64,000 bases of DNA, taken from NCBI RefSeq assembly GCF_037975445.1, contig NZ_CP150254.1, positions 4,648,001-4,712,000 on the forward strand, written 5' to 3'. The stretch comes from Peribacillus sp. FSL P2-0133 (GTDB lineage Bacteria > Bacillota > Bacilli > Bacillales > DSM-1321). A model generated the notes under the pieces. That model was not told where the DNA came from and searched no databases. It was given only the letters and a program-made list of their open reading frames with translations. Made by a program: the position numbers and the translations under genes. How positions within the stretch are numbered: position 1 is the stretch's first letter; each line of letters opens with the position of its first letter. This document shows, one piece after another, positions 45,185 through 53,553 of the stretch.

Positions 45185-45739
45185 TTATTCCTTCCCTTTC
45201 ACCCTGTATTGGACCTCTCCAGGTTCTTTGCAAAAGGTGATTCCGCTTCCCGGTTCGTAATAAAGAGTCTTTTTTCCTAATGAGCGTTCATGGAAGGTCG
45301 TTTGCAGATAGGATGCTTGATCCCTTTTGAAGGCGAGCTGATTTTTGCTTAAGTTTACAGGAAGGCAATGTCCGTAGTTTGTATGGACCAATGTTTCTTT
45401 TTCGTTCATTTCCTCTAAGTCACGAATATGGATGTAGGAAAACCAGATCCCTCCCCTTTTCCGGAAAGAGCGGGAGGAGAACCAGACCATTCCCAGCTGG
45501 GCGTTTATGCAGACTGGCAGTCTGTATTTACCGCCCAGCACGGATTTGGCTGCTGCAAGTCCGCCATCCAGATCCAATCCATAGTAGTTTAACGTGTTAT
45601 TCAGGATTTCCTGGCGCGGTTGGGCAACATGGTATGTGTTCTCTCCTTCCACTACCGTGGTCATCTCCACACCATTAGAATCGTAATGCTCCATCATTCC
45701 TACCGTTTCCATATTCAATAAATAGTTTTTTCGTATCAT
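45185..45739 (-). CDS. comK: ComK-family competence transcription factor
   Basis: About 184 residues aligning with ComK: YYGLDLDGGLAAAKSVLGG, VCINAQLGMVWFSSRSFRKR, IWFSYIHIRDLEEM, YGHCLPVNLSKNQLAFKRDQ and a C-terminal YLQTTFHERSLGKK. ComK activates DNA-uptake genes by binding paired AT boxes. The C-terminal tail after GEVQYRVKGKE is short compared with the MecA-binding tail of B. subtilis ComK. Start taken at ATG 45739 with GGGGAGTGA ahead; GTG 45751 is an alternative. A possible small RNA lies opposite its leader. Confidence 0.85.
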   Translation of the reverse strand: MIRKNYLLNMETVGMMEHYDSNGVEMTTVVEGENTYHVAQPRQEILNNTLNYYGLDLDGGLAAAKSVLGGKYRLPVCINAQLGMVWFSSRSFRKRGGIWFSYIHIRDLEEMNEKETLVHTNYGHCLPVNLSKNQLAFKRDQASYLQTTFHERSLGKKTLYYEPGSGITFCKEPGEVQYRVKGKE

Positions 45740-45780
45740 CCTACCATTCACTCCCCATTTCCCTATTCCTTTTTATGGAG

Positions 45781-45868
45781 TATACTGGACATAGAGGCAG
45801 GTATACTCCTGCTCGCAAGCCCTTAGGTGATGTCTTCCAGGACGTACTCACCTAGGGGTTTTTATTTT
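45781..45868 (+). ncRNA. Putative small RNA antisense to the comK leader
   Basis: A TATACT box at 45781-45786 could start a transcript near 45793. It contains hairpin GCAGG / CCTGC (45797-45812) and ends with a strong terminator: CCCTTAGGTGA / TCACCTAGGGG (45820-45858) then TTTTTATTTT. No plus-strand gene precedes the terminator, so a 70-80 base RNA is the simplest reading. It lies in the upstream region of comK on the opposite strand. The gap 45869-46162 has no other supported feature. Confidence 0.45.
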
Positions 45869-46162
45869 CGTCTATCGTCACTTTCATTCTTGATATGTCA
45901 TTCACCTCCATGCGACTATTATCCTATTTTATGCTTTTTTTGTAAAACTGCTCTATTTTTTCCTCTTTCCAAATTCGTTCCCTTTTGTGACTGCATTACC
46001 TGTTTGATTGGCTAACTCTATAAAAAATCTCGAATTTTCTTTTAAAATCTGCTGCTCAGATTGCTATTTCCTTGTTAATTTGTGTCCATTTAGAGAACAA
46101 ACAGCCAAAATTCATATAAAAGTGAAATGAAATGACATTTTTGTGAAGTTTTAAGACACGTC

Positions 46163-46193
46163 AAAAAAAGTCTATCTTGATGATAGACTTTTT
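46163..46193 (-). terminator. Terminator of protealysin-emfourin operon
   Basis: AAAAAAAGTCTATC / GATAGACTTTTTTT stem with a 5-base loop, 10 bases past the emfourin stop. Confidence 0.9.
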
Positions 46194-46202
46194 TTGATAT
46201 GG

Positions 46203-46514
46203 TTATTCTGCCATCTTTTTTTCAATCGCTAAATTCCGTAAATAATCCAATAAGGGCCGCACGTCCTCTGGAGCTGTTATGTCAGTAAACGAGAAAGACT
46301 GCTTCTTCTTTTCATCTGCTATATCCAGTTGGTATGAAAACGAGTCGAACCCTTGCGCTTTTACTTTTTTACTTTCGGCAGCATTAGGAAGGTCAGCTGT
46401 CTTCATTAAGTTCTGCAATTCCTCATTTTGCTCTTTCGGCAATTCATCCGTATCTATCTGGCAATTCAAGTCGAGGTTGGCAAATCCCCCTATGCAGCTA
46501 AATTTGATATACAT
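46203..46514 (-). CDS. Emfourin-like inhibitor of protealysin
   Basis: Protein of 103 residues, no signal peptide: MYIKFSCIGGFANLDLNCQI, then LPKEQNEELQNLMKTADL and a C-terminal DVRPLLDYLRNLAIEKK helix. This is the pattern of emfourin, a small cytoplasmic protein that inhibits protealysin-like M4 proteases. It starts 32 bases after the protease stop with AGGAGGACTC ahead and shares its terminator, the same order as in other protealysin operons. Confidence 0.8.
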   Translation of the reverse strand: MYIKFSCIGGFANLDLNCQIDTDELPKEQNEELQNLMKTADLPNAAESKKVKAQGFDSFSYQLDIADEKKKQSFSFTDITAPEDVRPLLDYLRNLAIEKKMAE

Positions 46515-46546
46515 GTTAGATGAGTCCTCCTATTCATGGAATATGA

Positions 46547-47605
46547 CTACTCAGGCAATCCAACCGCTTTAAAAGCATTTTCAATTGTTCCTATAGCTGT
46601 TTCAGGCACTTCTCCGCTATCAACAAGTTTTTGCGCTGCTTTGATGACAATTTGCACGAATTGATTGAAATTTGCCGTTGCAAATAAATTCTGCATCGCA
46701 TTGAACCAGATCAATGCCGCCTTGTCCGTTCCGATCTCCATGGATACTAGATAAAAGGCCTTGTTTGGTATGCCGCTATTGATATGGACACCATGATTAT
46801 CGCGTTCTCCTTTATAGAAGTTCTTCATATGATCAGGCTGAATATCTTTACCCATTAACTTATTGTCAAATGCAGTACCTGGCGCCTTCATCGAACGGAG
46901 TGCCTGCCCTTTCAGTGTTGGTCCCATTATATCAGCACCGATTAGCCAATCGGCATTTCCTGCCGTTTGCTTTAAGTGAAATTGTTTAATGGCAACTCCA
47001 AACACATCTGAAAGATGTTCGTTCAAAGCCCCGGACTGACCTTCATACTCCAATCCACTTGTGAACTGCGTAACTCCATGTGTCAGTTCGTGTCCAATTA
47101 CATCGAGTGAATTGGCAAAATTGCTAAAGATGACCCCATCGCCGTCACCAAATACCATTTCATCCCCGTCCCAATAGGCATTCGTGAATTTATTCCCATA
47201 ATGAACGTTCAGAATGAGATCAAGGCCTTGGTTATCAATAGAATTGCGGTGCAAGACATTCTTGAAGTAGTCACGCACAACTCCGCTATAATCGTATGCA
47301 GCGTTAACGACAGGATCTCCACTAGATCGATCTCCTTCTTTCCTAGCCTCATTCTGCCGGAGTTTCGTTCCTCCCCTGCAATCGTAAACATGGCGGGCAG
47401 ATTCACCTTGACGTTCAGATCCTGCATCCGTTAAAGCGACAACACCGTCAATATCATATTCTTTAAAGATTCTGCGCCTGCGCATTTGACGGCTTTTCGC
47501 TAAACTGATCCGTGCTTCTTCCACTTCATTTTGTGCCATATTCTCAAGAATGTAGTTAGGTACGATGAAACACTGACACTTTTTGGAACAATCCTTATTA
47601 TGCAT
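46547..47605 (-). CDS. Protealysin-like M4 metalloprotease
   Basis: About 352 residues. The short N-terminal propeptide (CQCFIVPNYILENMAQN) is of the protealysin type rather than the long thermolysin FTP propeptide, and there is no signal peptide. Zinc and catalytic motifs are HELTHGVTQ (about 172) and GALNEHLSDVFG, with the histidine in NHGVHINSGIPNKAFY further on. These proteases are made in the cytoplasm and leave by an unusual route. The start at ATG 47605 has AAAGGAGTGAC ahead. The inhibitor emfourin follows. Confidence 0.88.
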   Translation of the reverse strand: MHNKDCSKKCQCFIVPNYILENMAQNEVEEARISLAKSRQMRRRRIFKEYDIDGVVALTDAGSERQGESARHVYDCRGGTKLRQNEARKEGDRSSGDPVVNAAYDYSGVVRDYFKNVLHRNSIDNQGLDLILNVHYGNKFTNAYWDGDEMVFGDGDGVIFSNFANSLDVIGHELTHGVTQFTSGLEYEGQSGALNEHLSDVFGVAIKQFHLKQTAGNADWLIGADIMGPTLKGQALRSMKAPGTAFDNKLMGKDIQPDHMKNFYKGERDNHGVHINSGIPNKAFYLVSMEIGTDKAALIWFNAMQNLFATANFNQFVQIVIKAAQKLVDSGEVPETAIGTIENAFKAVGLPE

Positions 47606-47911
47606 ATTCGTCACTCCTTTAAAGTTTTTTTACGATCTATACAATTTCTTTTTTCAATAGTGCTGCTTATCTTCAACACATTCTATAGATTACTTTCGCC
47701 GTAATTACCTCATTTCCCTTCATTCCATTCCTACTCTACTACTTGCTGCAAGTTCACTCCTTAGTTACAGTTGTTCTTCTTAGTCGATGACCATTTCATC
47801 TTTAACAAATACAAACTTCCTTTTTTTATATAAATTTCATATTTTTCTCACAATTTCCTTTTATCATCTATATAGGTGAATTTAATAGTACTACTTGGAG
47901 GTCCTGTATAA

Positions 47912-49255
47912 ATGGAAACTAAACAACCAAACACCTCTCTGTATAGAACAGTATGGAGATGGCATTTTTACGCTGGAATTATTTTTGCACCCTTACTTAT
48001 TATTCTGGCAGTTACTGGCTCAATCTATCTATTTAAGCCACAGATTGAACAAGTGCTTTATCAAAACTACCAAGAGATTATTCCGCAAGGAGAAAAGATA
48101 CCAGCATCCCAGCAGATTGAGACAGTGAAGAAACTTTACCCTGATGCAGTAGTGACAAAGTATCATCCTGGAGAAAATGCATCTCGTTCAAGCGAAGTAA
48201 GCATCACTTCTAATAATGAGTCCCTTACCATTTTTATAGATCCGTATACAGGTAAATCTATTGGAGAGTTAAATGATGAAGACAAAATTATGGATAAAAT
48301 CGAGGAAATTCATGGTGAACTGATGGCTGGCACCTTGGGAGATAGAATTGTAGAGTTAGCTGCATGTTGGGCAGTTGTGTTAATTGTCTCTGGTCTTTAT
48401 TTATGGTATCCCAAAAATAAACTAAATCTTTCTGGTGTTCTTTTTCCAAGAATAAATAAAGGTAAAAATACTTTCAGAAGAGATTTACATGCAGTACCTG
48501 CCTTTTGGATATCAGCAGGAATGTTATTTTTAATTATGACAGGTTTGCCTTGGTCTGGTTTTTGGGGAAGTAATTTTCAATCGGCGGCTACCAATTCCGG
48601 ATCTGGGTATCCTCCTTCCATATGGACTGGAAGTGCTCCAACATCCTTAATTAAAACAAAAGACATTGCAGATGTTCCTTGGGCAGCAGAAAATTTAGAT
48701 GTACCAATCTCAGATATTCAAGGCTTTATCCCACTTTCCATTGATGATGTTGTCACGATAGCGAATCGTGAGGGCATGCATCCAAGTTATAGCATAAATA
48801 TTCCACAAGAAACGGATGGCGTTTATACATTGTCAGCTTTTCCACCAAAAGCACAAGATGAAGCAACTATACATATTGACCAATATTCCGGTGCAGTTCT
48901 AGCTGATTATCGTTATGAGCATTACGGTTTAATAGGAAAAATAGTTGCTTGGGGGATTACCTTGCATAAAGGGACTCAATTTGGTTTGATTAACCAAATA
49001 ATCAGCCTTCTTATTTGTATAGGAATTATGCTTGTTGCATTTAGTGGTTTTTATTTATGGTGGAAGCGAAAGCCGAAAAAAGGATTAGGTGCACCAAAAG
49101 CTCCTCCTATAAAGAACATGAAATTCTTTCTTTTTCTGTTAATAGGTCTAGGAATTTTGTTTCCTTTGGTTGGTTTGTCTCTTATTGTTGTTTGGCTAAT
49201 TGACTGGTTAATTATCAAAAGAATATCTGCAGTAAAGAAGTTTTTGAATGCATAA
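47912..49255 (+). CDS. PepSY-TM family membrane protein
   Basis: Protein of 447 residues with four to five membrane helices: YRTVWRWHFYAGIIFAPLL at the start, one near 145-165, one near 195-215, and two near the C-terminus. PepSY repeats lie in the loops (SIDDVVTIANREGMHPSYSI, then ATIHIDQYSGAVLADYRYEH). Relatives such as PiuB are often iron- or heme-linked. SD TTGGAGG. It is probably co-transcribed with the YtkA-like lipoprotein that starts 27 bases later. Confidence 0.85.
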   Translation: METKQPNTSLYRTVWRWHFYAGIIFAPLLIILAVTGSIYLFKPQIEQVLYQNYQEIIPQGEKIPASQQIETVKKLYPDAVVTKYHPGENASRSSEVSITSNNESLTIFIDPYTGKSIGELNDEDKIMDKIEEIHGELMAGTLGDRIVELAACWAVVLIVSGLYLWYPKNKLNLSGVLFPRINKGKNTFRRDLHAVPAFWISAGMLFLIMTGLPWSGFWGSNFQSAATNSGSGYPPSIWTGSAPTSLIKTKDIADVPWAAENLDVPISDIQGFIPLSIDDVVTIANREGMHPSYSINIPQETDGVYTLSAFPPKAQDEATIHIDQYSGAVLADYRYEHYGLIGKIVAWGITLHKGTQFGLINQIISLLICIGIMLVAFSGFYLWWKRKPKKGLGAPKAPPIKNMKFFLFLLIGLGILFPLVGLSLIVVWLIDWLIIKRISAVKKFLNA

Positions 49256-49282
49256 TTCGAAATGTAAAGGGTGGCTTTTGCC

Positions 49283-49753
49283 GTGAAAAAAAATATATGT
49301 ATTTCTTTGATCTTCATTTTCAGCCTATTGTTAAGTGCTTGTTCACTTGAAAAGGATGTCACTAATCTATACAAAGAAGAGACACCACTTGCAGCTGAAA
49401 TAATTATACCAGCATCCTTTTCAGCTAATACCCAGGAGACCATGAAGGTTGTTCTTACTCAAGGTGGTAAAAAGGTTGAAAACGCAGATTTTGTTCATTT
49501 TGAGATATGGAAACAAGATGGCTCGCTCAAATATAGTATGGAACAAGCTGAGGAAGAGGGAAACGGTACCTATACTTTAAGTAAAAACTTTGATAGTGAT
49601 GGCCTATACTATATAAAAGCACATGCGAGTAACGATGGTTCAATCATTATGCCTAAAAAACAGTTTATCGTAGGAAAACTGTCTGAAAGTGAATTGAAAT
49701 TCTTGCAAAAAGGGAGCCAAAAACAAGAAGAAAGTCACAAACATCATCATTAA
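49283..49753 (+). CDS. YtkA-like lipoprotein
   Basis: About 156 residues, with lipobox LLLSACS after a short signal peptide. A beta-sandwich YtkA-like domain follows (VVLTQGGKKVENADFVHFEI, then NGTYTLSKNFDSDGLYYIKA), and the end is histidine-rich (SHKHHH), perhaps metal-binding. It starts at GTG 49283 with AAAGGGTGG ahead. It lies downstream of PepSY-TM, a pairing that recurs in Bacilli and suggests envelope metal or redox work. Confidence 0.8.
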   Translation: MKKNICISLIFIFSLLLSACSLEKDVTNLYKEETPLAAEIIIPASFSANTQETMKVVLTQGGKKVENADFVHFEIWKQDGSLKYSMEQAEEEGNGTYTLSKNFDSDGLYYIKAHASNDGSIIMPKKQFIVGKLSESELKFLQKGSQKQEESHKHHH

Positions 49754-49765
49754 TAAATTTATTTG

Positions 49766-49799
49766 AAATCCGGTTTTCAATTGAAGACCGGATTTTTTA
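49766..49799 (+). terminator. Terminator
   Basis: AAATCCGGTTTTCAATTG...GACCGGATTTTTT hairpin, 12 bases after the YtkA-like stop. Confidence 0.85.
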
Positions 49800-50431
49800 T
49801 GGATCGGAGAGAATGCATTTACAGGCAGGGATGTAATACTTCACCTTTGTTTATTGGATTATTCTGTTCGTGCAGCATATACTGGATTGTTCCTTTAAAC
49901 AAGGGAGCTTCCTCAGAACATAAACCACCTTTAAGGGAGGGCATAGCATTGGTAACTTCACAGGGTACTGCTTCGGTTAGCTTTCCATTCCCATCAGTAT
50001 GGGGTATCCACTCTTCAATAGCTGGCAGAACGATCATTTGGGGTACACTTGCCATTAACTCTATTACGGATAATAGGGTAATTGGTACGATTAATTTTCA
50101 GGGAACACCTATTCCGATTAATGGATTTTTGAATGAAAGCACTAAACAAATCTCATTTGATTCACCTTATGCCACATTCTCTGGCAATTTAACCATGATT
50201 GATGATAACCAGATTAGGATTCGGCATTTTATTCTACAAGGACGTTTTCTTATGAAGCCTCCCTCTCTGCAAGCAGGTGAATCTGGGTCTTGGATTGCCA
50301 CCACTGATATAGCTTTGAATCAATTTCCTGCTAGCGGTAGCGCCTATACCGAGCAATTACCTCCTGTTGGAGCTTTTTTAACATCGAATATCCTTCATCA
50401 GCATCAGAATTTTTTGGGAAGGACCATTTAG
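49799..50431 (+). CDS. Hypothetical beta-rich protein
   Basis: Frame open from before the terminator; ATG 49799 gives 210 residues but has no clear ribosome site, and a TTG near 49850 before LFIGLFCSCSIYWIV is possible. A hydrophobic N-terminal segment is followed by a beta-rich region (GTLAINSITDNRVIGTINFQ, then TIDD-type strands and GPWI-like GSWIATT). No family recognised. A terminator follows at 50468-50502. Confidence 0.5.
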   Translation: MDRRECIYRQGCNTSPLFIGLFCSCSIYWIVPLNKGASSEHKPPLREGIALVTSQGTASVSFPFPSVWGIHSSIAGRTIIWGTLAINSITDNRVIGTINFQGTPIPINGFLNESTKQISFDSPYATFSGNLTMIDDNQIRIRHFILQGRFLMKPPSLQAGESGSWIATTDIALNQFPASGSAYTEQLPPVGAFLTSNILHQHQNFLGRTI

Positions 50432-50467
50432 GGTAATCCGTTCTGTGTGGAAAGGGTGTTTAACATA

Positions 50468-50502
50468 AGGAATCGTCTCTGTATTTCATAGGGGCGATTC
50501 TT
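50468..50502 (+). terminator. Terminator
   Basis: GAATCGTCTCT / AGGGGCGATTC stem followed by TTTTACTTTTG, 36 bases after the hypothetical gene. Confidence 0.7.
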
Positions 50503-50667
50503 TTACTTTTGATACGTCATCTTTTCAAATGTTATAAATAAATTTCCCATCACATTAATACATTTTGATGTAATCCAGATGCCTACATAACTTATTTACA
50601 CTGCTACATAAAAAATAAGGCATATACTATCATTTTATTAATAATATTTTAAAAGTTAGGAGGGCAA

Positions 50668-50855
50668 AAAAAAAAAACCCTTTCCCAAAGGAAAAAGGCC
50701 ATGCAATGAAGTGAACGGAAGCAAGGAGGCACACCAGTGACTCCAATGATTCAGGTTCGCAATAAGTTGCTCCCTGGCATCTTCGCTAGTGTTCAGCTGA
50801 ACGCAATGCTTCCCTTGTTGGGGGGTGCCTTCTGAATAAGGAAATGTACCATTTT
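50668..50855 (-). ncRNA. Putative structured RNA with terminator
   Basis: On the minus strand the outer helix GAAGGCACCCC / GGTGTGCCTCC (about 50834 and 50733) encloses two hairpins: GCATTGC...GCGAAGATGC with a GTTCAGCTGAAC top, and GCAA/TTGC flanked by AGG/CCT. Then comes a terminator (CCTTT.CC / GG.AAAGG with a run of 12 T, about 50670-50699). Everything needed for a free RNA or an attenuated leader is present, but there is no minus-strand gene after it. No known class recognised. The rest of 50503-51030 has no other supported feature. Confidence 0.45.
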
Positions 50856-51030
50856 ACCTATCTCACTAAGTATATATATATATGAGGTAGTGATTTTGGT
50901 AGATAAATTTTGAATCCATTAATTCAAAATGAGTACAGATGGAATATAGATTGACAGCGTTTTCCCTGTACTTCATACTATTGTAGTAACGGAAGTGACA
51001 GAATATTTAGTAAATTAGGAGGATGAAACT

Positions 51031-51192
51031 ATGAAACCAGCAGTAATGACAATGGATTTACAATTATTAGCAGATGTACTTAGGGAAAATAATTGTACAA
51101 GTTTAATAAACGCAATCGCAGAAAAGGATTTTCAAGTGGCTCAAATGCTTGATGTCTTATTATTCGAGGATAACTGGGAGGATGACCTATGA
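51031..51192 (+). CDS. 53-residue protein, unknown
   Basis: Starts MKPAVMTMDLQLLADVLREN and ends with an acidic FEDNWEDDL. TTAGGAGGATGAAACT precedes the start, a near-perfect ribosome site, which makes this real despite the size. Its stop overlaps the next start as ATGA, so the two are coupled. No family known. Confidence 0.65.
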   Translation: MKPAVMTMDLQLLADVLRENNCTSLINAIAEKDFQVAQMLDVLLFEDNWEDDL

Positions 51193-51356
51193 CTAAGCTC
51201 AGAATCCTTTTAACCATTCCAATTTTGCTATATGGAATTTACATATTTGTTGTCATTCAAAACGATAAAAACATTCCACTTTATTTGCATCTTCTATTCG
51301 CAATCTACTTGATGTTGTTTGTACATTTTGAAGATAAAACGGATGTGAAACCATGA
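51189..51356 (+). CDS. 55-residue membrane protein, unknown
   Basis: Two membrane helices (about 5-22 and 31-46) around a short polar turn with QNDKNIP, and a charged tail. It is translated with the 53-residue gene through an ATGA overlap. This could be a small two-component system (cytosolic plus membrane peptide); no function is known. Confidence 0.65.
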   Translation: MTKLRILLTIPILLYGIYIFVVIQNDKNIPLYLHLLFAIYLMLFVHFEDKTDVKP

Positions 51357-51501
51357 CAGATTTTTATATCTTGGAGAAATTCGATATAACCCTTGCCAGG
51401 CTGAGTTCGTTGTAGACCCTAGGTTCTCAACACGTGAGTCAGTGTAATATGATCACCACAATAAGTGGCTTTTTTTGTTCAAAAATCATTAATAAATCCT
51501 A

Positions 51502-51536
51502 AAAAAAGCCCCAACTCCTTAAAGGAATTGAGGCTT
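51502..51536 (-). terminator. Terminator after serA
   Basis: AAAGCCTCAATTCC / GGAGTTGGGGCTTT hairpin with TTTTTTAGG on the minus strand, 20 bases after the serA stop. Confidence 0.85.
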
Positions 51537-51555
51537 TCACCATTTATCATCTCAA

Positions 51556-52755
51556 TTAGATAATACGAGTTGTAACGATGCCTTCGATTTGTTTGATTTT
51601 TTCTTCCAAGCCAGGAATGATATCGCCGTTTACTTCACCGTCAATGTCGATGATCGTATATGCATATCCCCCACGGCTTCTGTTAACCATGTCAGCGATG
51701 TTCAGATTAAAGCCAGATATAGCCAGTGTGATTTGCCCAACCATGTTCGGAACGTTTTCGTGGAAAGTTGCCACACGACGGTTTCCTGTATAAGGAAGGG
51801 AAGTGTTTGGGAAATTCACAGAGTTCTTGATGTTCCCTGTTTCTAAAAAGGTCTTCAACTGACGAGCTGCCATGATGGCACAGTTTTCCTCTGATTCTAG
51901 TGTAGAGGCACCAAGATGCGGAATCGGAATGACATTATTCATTTTCAACACGTTTTCATTCGGGAAGTCAGTAATGAACTTGCCTACTTTTCCGCTTTCA
52001 AGTGCAGCTTGCATATCATCTTCATTCACTAGCTCGCCGCGTGAGAAATTCAAGATATGGACGCCTGGCTTCATGATGCTGAATGTTTCTTGGTTAAACA
52101 TTCCTCTTGTGTCGTCAGTTAATGGAACGTGTACTGTAATATAATCAGATTCTGCAAACAATTCTTCAATCGTCATGGCGCGCTGTACATTGCGGGACAA
52201 GTTCCAAGCTGTATCAACAGAGATGAACGGGTCAAACCCAATGACATCCATGTCCAAATCCAGGGCATCATTCGCTACAAGTGCACCGATCGCACCTAAA
52301 CCGATTACGCCAAGAGTTTTCCCCTTGATTTCTTTACCAACGAATTGTTTCTTTCCTGTTTCAACAAGCTTTGGAATTTGTTCTCCTTCGCCTTCAAGCG
52401 TCTTTGTCCAGGCCACACCTGCAAAAAGGTTACGAGATGAAGCCATTAATGACGTCAGCACCATTTCTTTTACAGCGTTTGCGTTAGCACCAGGTGTATT
52501 GAAAACGACAATTCCTTGCTCGGTGCATTTGTCGACCGGAATATTATTGACTCCAGCTCCTGCCCTTGCGATTGCTTTTAACTGATCGCCGAATTCCATA
52601 GTATGCATGTTAAAGCTGCGAAGAACGATCGCATCAGGGTTTTCACTGTCATTATCGACCTTAAAATCGCCTTTATTGAATACATTCAGCCCGCTTTCGG
52701 CAATATTATTTAACGCTTTGATCGTTTTGACTTTTTCTAAAAGTAATGTGCTCAT
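51556..52755 (-). CDS. serA: D-3-phosphoglycerate dehydrogenase
   Basis: Protein of 399 residues, first enzyme of serine synthesis (3-phosphoglycerate to 3-phosphohydroxypyruvate). NAD motif LGVIGLGAIGALVANDALD (about 148-166), catalytic residues in ILNFSRGELVNEDDM and PIPHLGASTLESEENC, and a C-terminal ACT domain (MVGQITLAISGFNLNIADM, then IIDIDGEVN). It lacks the intervening domain of long SerA forms. Upstream lies a ZTP riboswitch with terminator, so serine and glycine supply is tied to one-carbon status. Confidence 0.9.
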   Translation of the reverse strand: MSTLLLEKVKTIKALNNIAESGLNVFNKGDFKVDNDSENPDAIVLRSFNMHTMEFGDQLKAIARAGAGVNNIPVDKCTEQGIVVFNTPGANANAVKEMVLTSLMASSRNLFAGVAWTKTLEGEGEQIPKLVETGKKQFVGKEIKGKTLGVIGLGAIGALVANDALDLDMDVIGFDPFISVDTAWNLSRNVQRAMTIEELFAESDYITVHVPLTDDTRGMFNQETFSIMKPGVHILNFSRGELVNEDDMQAALESGKVGKFITDFPNENVLKMNNVIPIPHLGASTLESEENCAIMAARQLKTFLETGNIKNSVNFPNTSLPYTGNRRVATFHENVPNMVGQITLAISGFNLNIADMVNRSRGGYAYTIIDIDGEVNGDIIPGLEEKIKQIEGIVTTRII

Positions 52756-52870
52756 TTTGTTTGCTCCTCTTTTGACTATGATAGTTTTGAAATTTCAAAA
52801 TACTGACAAGATTTTTAAGCCCATGAAAATCTGCATACTTTAAACCTTCACTATCTATTAATATACAGAA

Positions 52871-52899
52871 AGAGGCAAGGGATAAAATCCCTTACCTCT
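52871..52899 (-). terminator. Riboswitch-controlled terminator of serA
   Basis: AGAGGTAAGGGAT / ATCCCTTGCCTCT stem followed by TTTCTGTAT. Its 5-prime arm begins within the GGGCAGAGG end of the ZTP aptamer, the usual overlap that couples ligand binding to read-through. Confidence 0.75.
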
Positions 52900-52975
52900 G
52901 CCCAGGCGAACGGCTACGACACTATGTGTTCCCTCACGGTTATCCGTGTTTCGCCAGTTGCACATAGTCTTTTTC
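52893..52975 (-). promoter_or_regulatory. ZTP (pfl) riboswitch
   Basis: On the minus strand, ACTGGCG near the 5-prime end, GAGGGAACACATAGTG in the middle and CCGTTCGCCTGGGCA at the end match the ZTP riboswitch core (ACUGGCG, GGGAACCAC-type, CCGCCUGGGCA). CACTATGTG / ACTATGTG arms form P1. ZTP riboswitches switch on one-carbon and purine genes when 10-formyl-THF runs short. It is 120 bases upstream of serA, which supplies serine and hence C1 units. Confidence 0.85.
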
Positions 52976-53058
52976 ATTTATTTTATTCTATCAAACTATT
53001 CAGCAATCTTCAATATCATTTTCTTTTTTTTTGCAGAAGCCACAACTAACCAGAAATA

Positions 53059-53540
53059 TCGACGAATTCTATTGTTTTATCTCCGAAAATTGGAATATAT
53101 CGACGAATTCTACAGGTTTATCTCCGAAAATTGGAATATATCGACGAATTCTACAGGTTTATCTCCGAAATGAGAAATATCGACGAATTCTACAGGTTTA
53201 TCTCCGAAAATTGGAATATATCGACGAATTCTATAGGTTTATCTCCGAAATGAGAAATATATCGACGAATTCTACAGGTTTATCTCCGAAATGAGAAATA
53301 TATCGACGAATTCTACAGGTTTATCTCCGAAATGAGAAATATATCGACGAATTCTACAGGTTTATCCCCGAAATGAGAAATATATCGACGAATTCTACAG
53401 GTTTATCTCCGAAAATTGAAATATATCGACGAATTCTACAGGTTTATCTCCGAAATGAGAAATATCGACGAATTCTACAGGTTTATCTCCGAAAATTGGA
53501 TTATATCGACGAATTCTATAGGTTTATCTCCGAAAAAATG
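53059..53540. repeat. Tandem array, 12 units of 39-41 bases
   Basis: TCGACGAATTC recurs at 53059, 53100, 53141, 53180, 53221, 53262, 53303, 53344, 53385, 53426, 53465 and 53506. Each unit has CAGGTTTATCTCCGAAA then one of two variants: AATTGGAATATA (long A-type) or TGAGAAATATA (B-type), sometimes with a 2-base deletion giving 39. The period is not a multiple of 3 and the strong reading frames are artefacts, so it is not coding. It ends at the FtsH-like gene. Confidence 0.9.
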
Positions 53541-53553
53541 GAGAGTTTCATTA

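Noticed and set aside
53059..53540. CRISPR array
   Set aside because: The whole unit repeats, with no unique spacers, and no cas gene is near.
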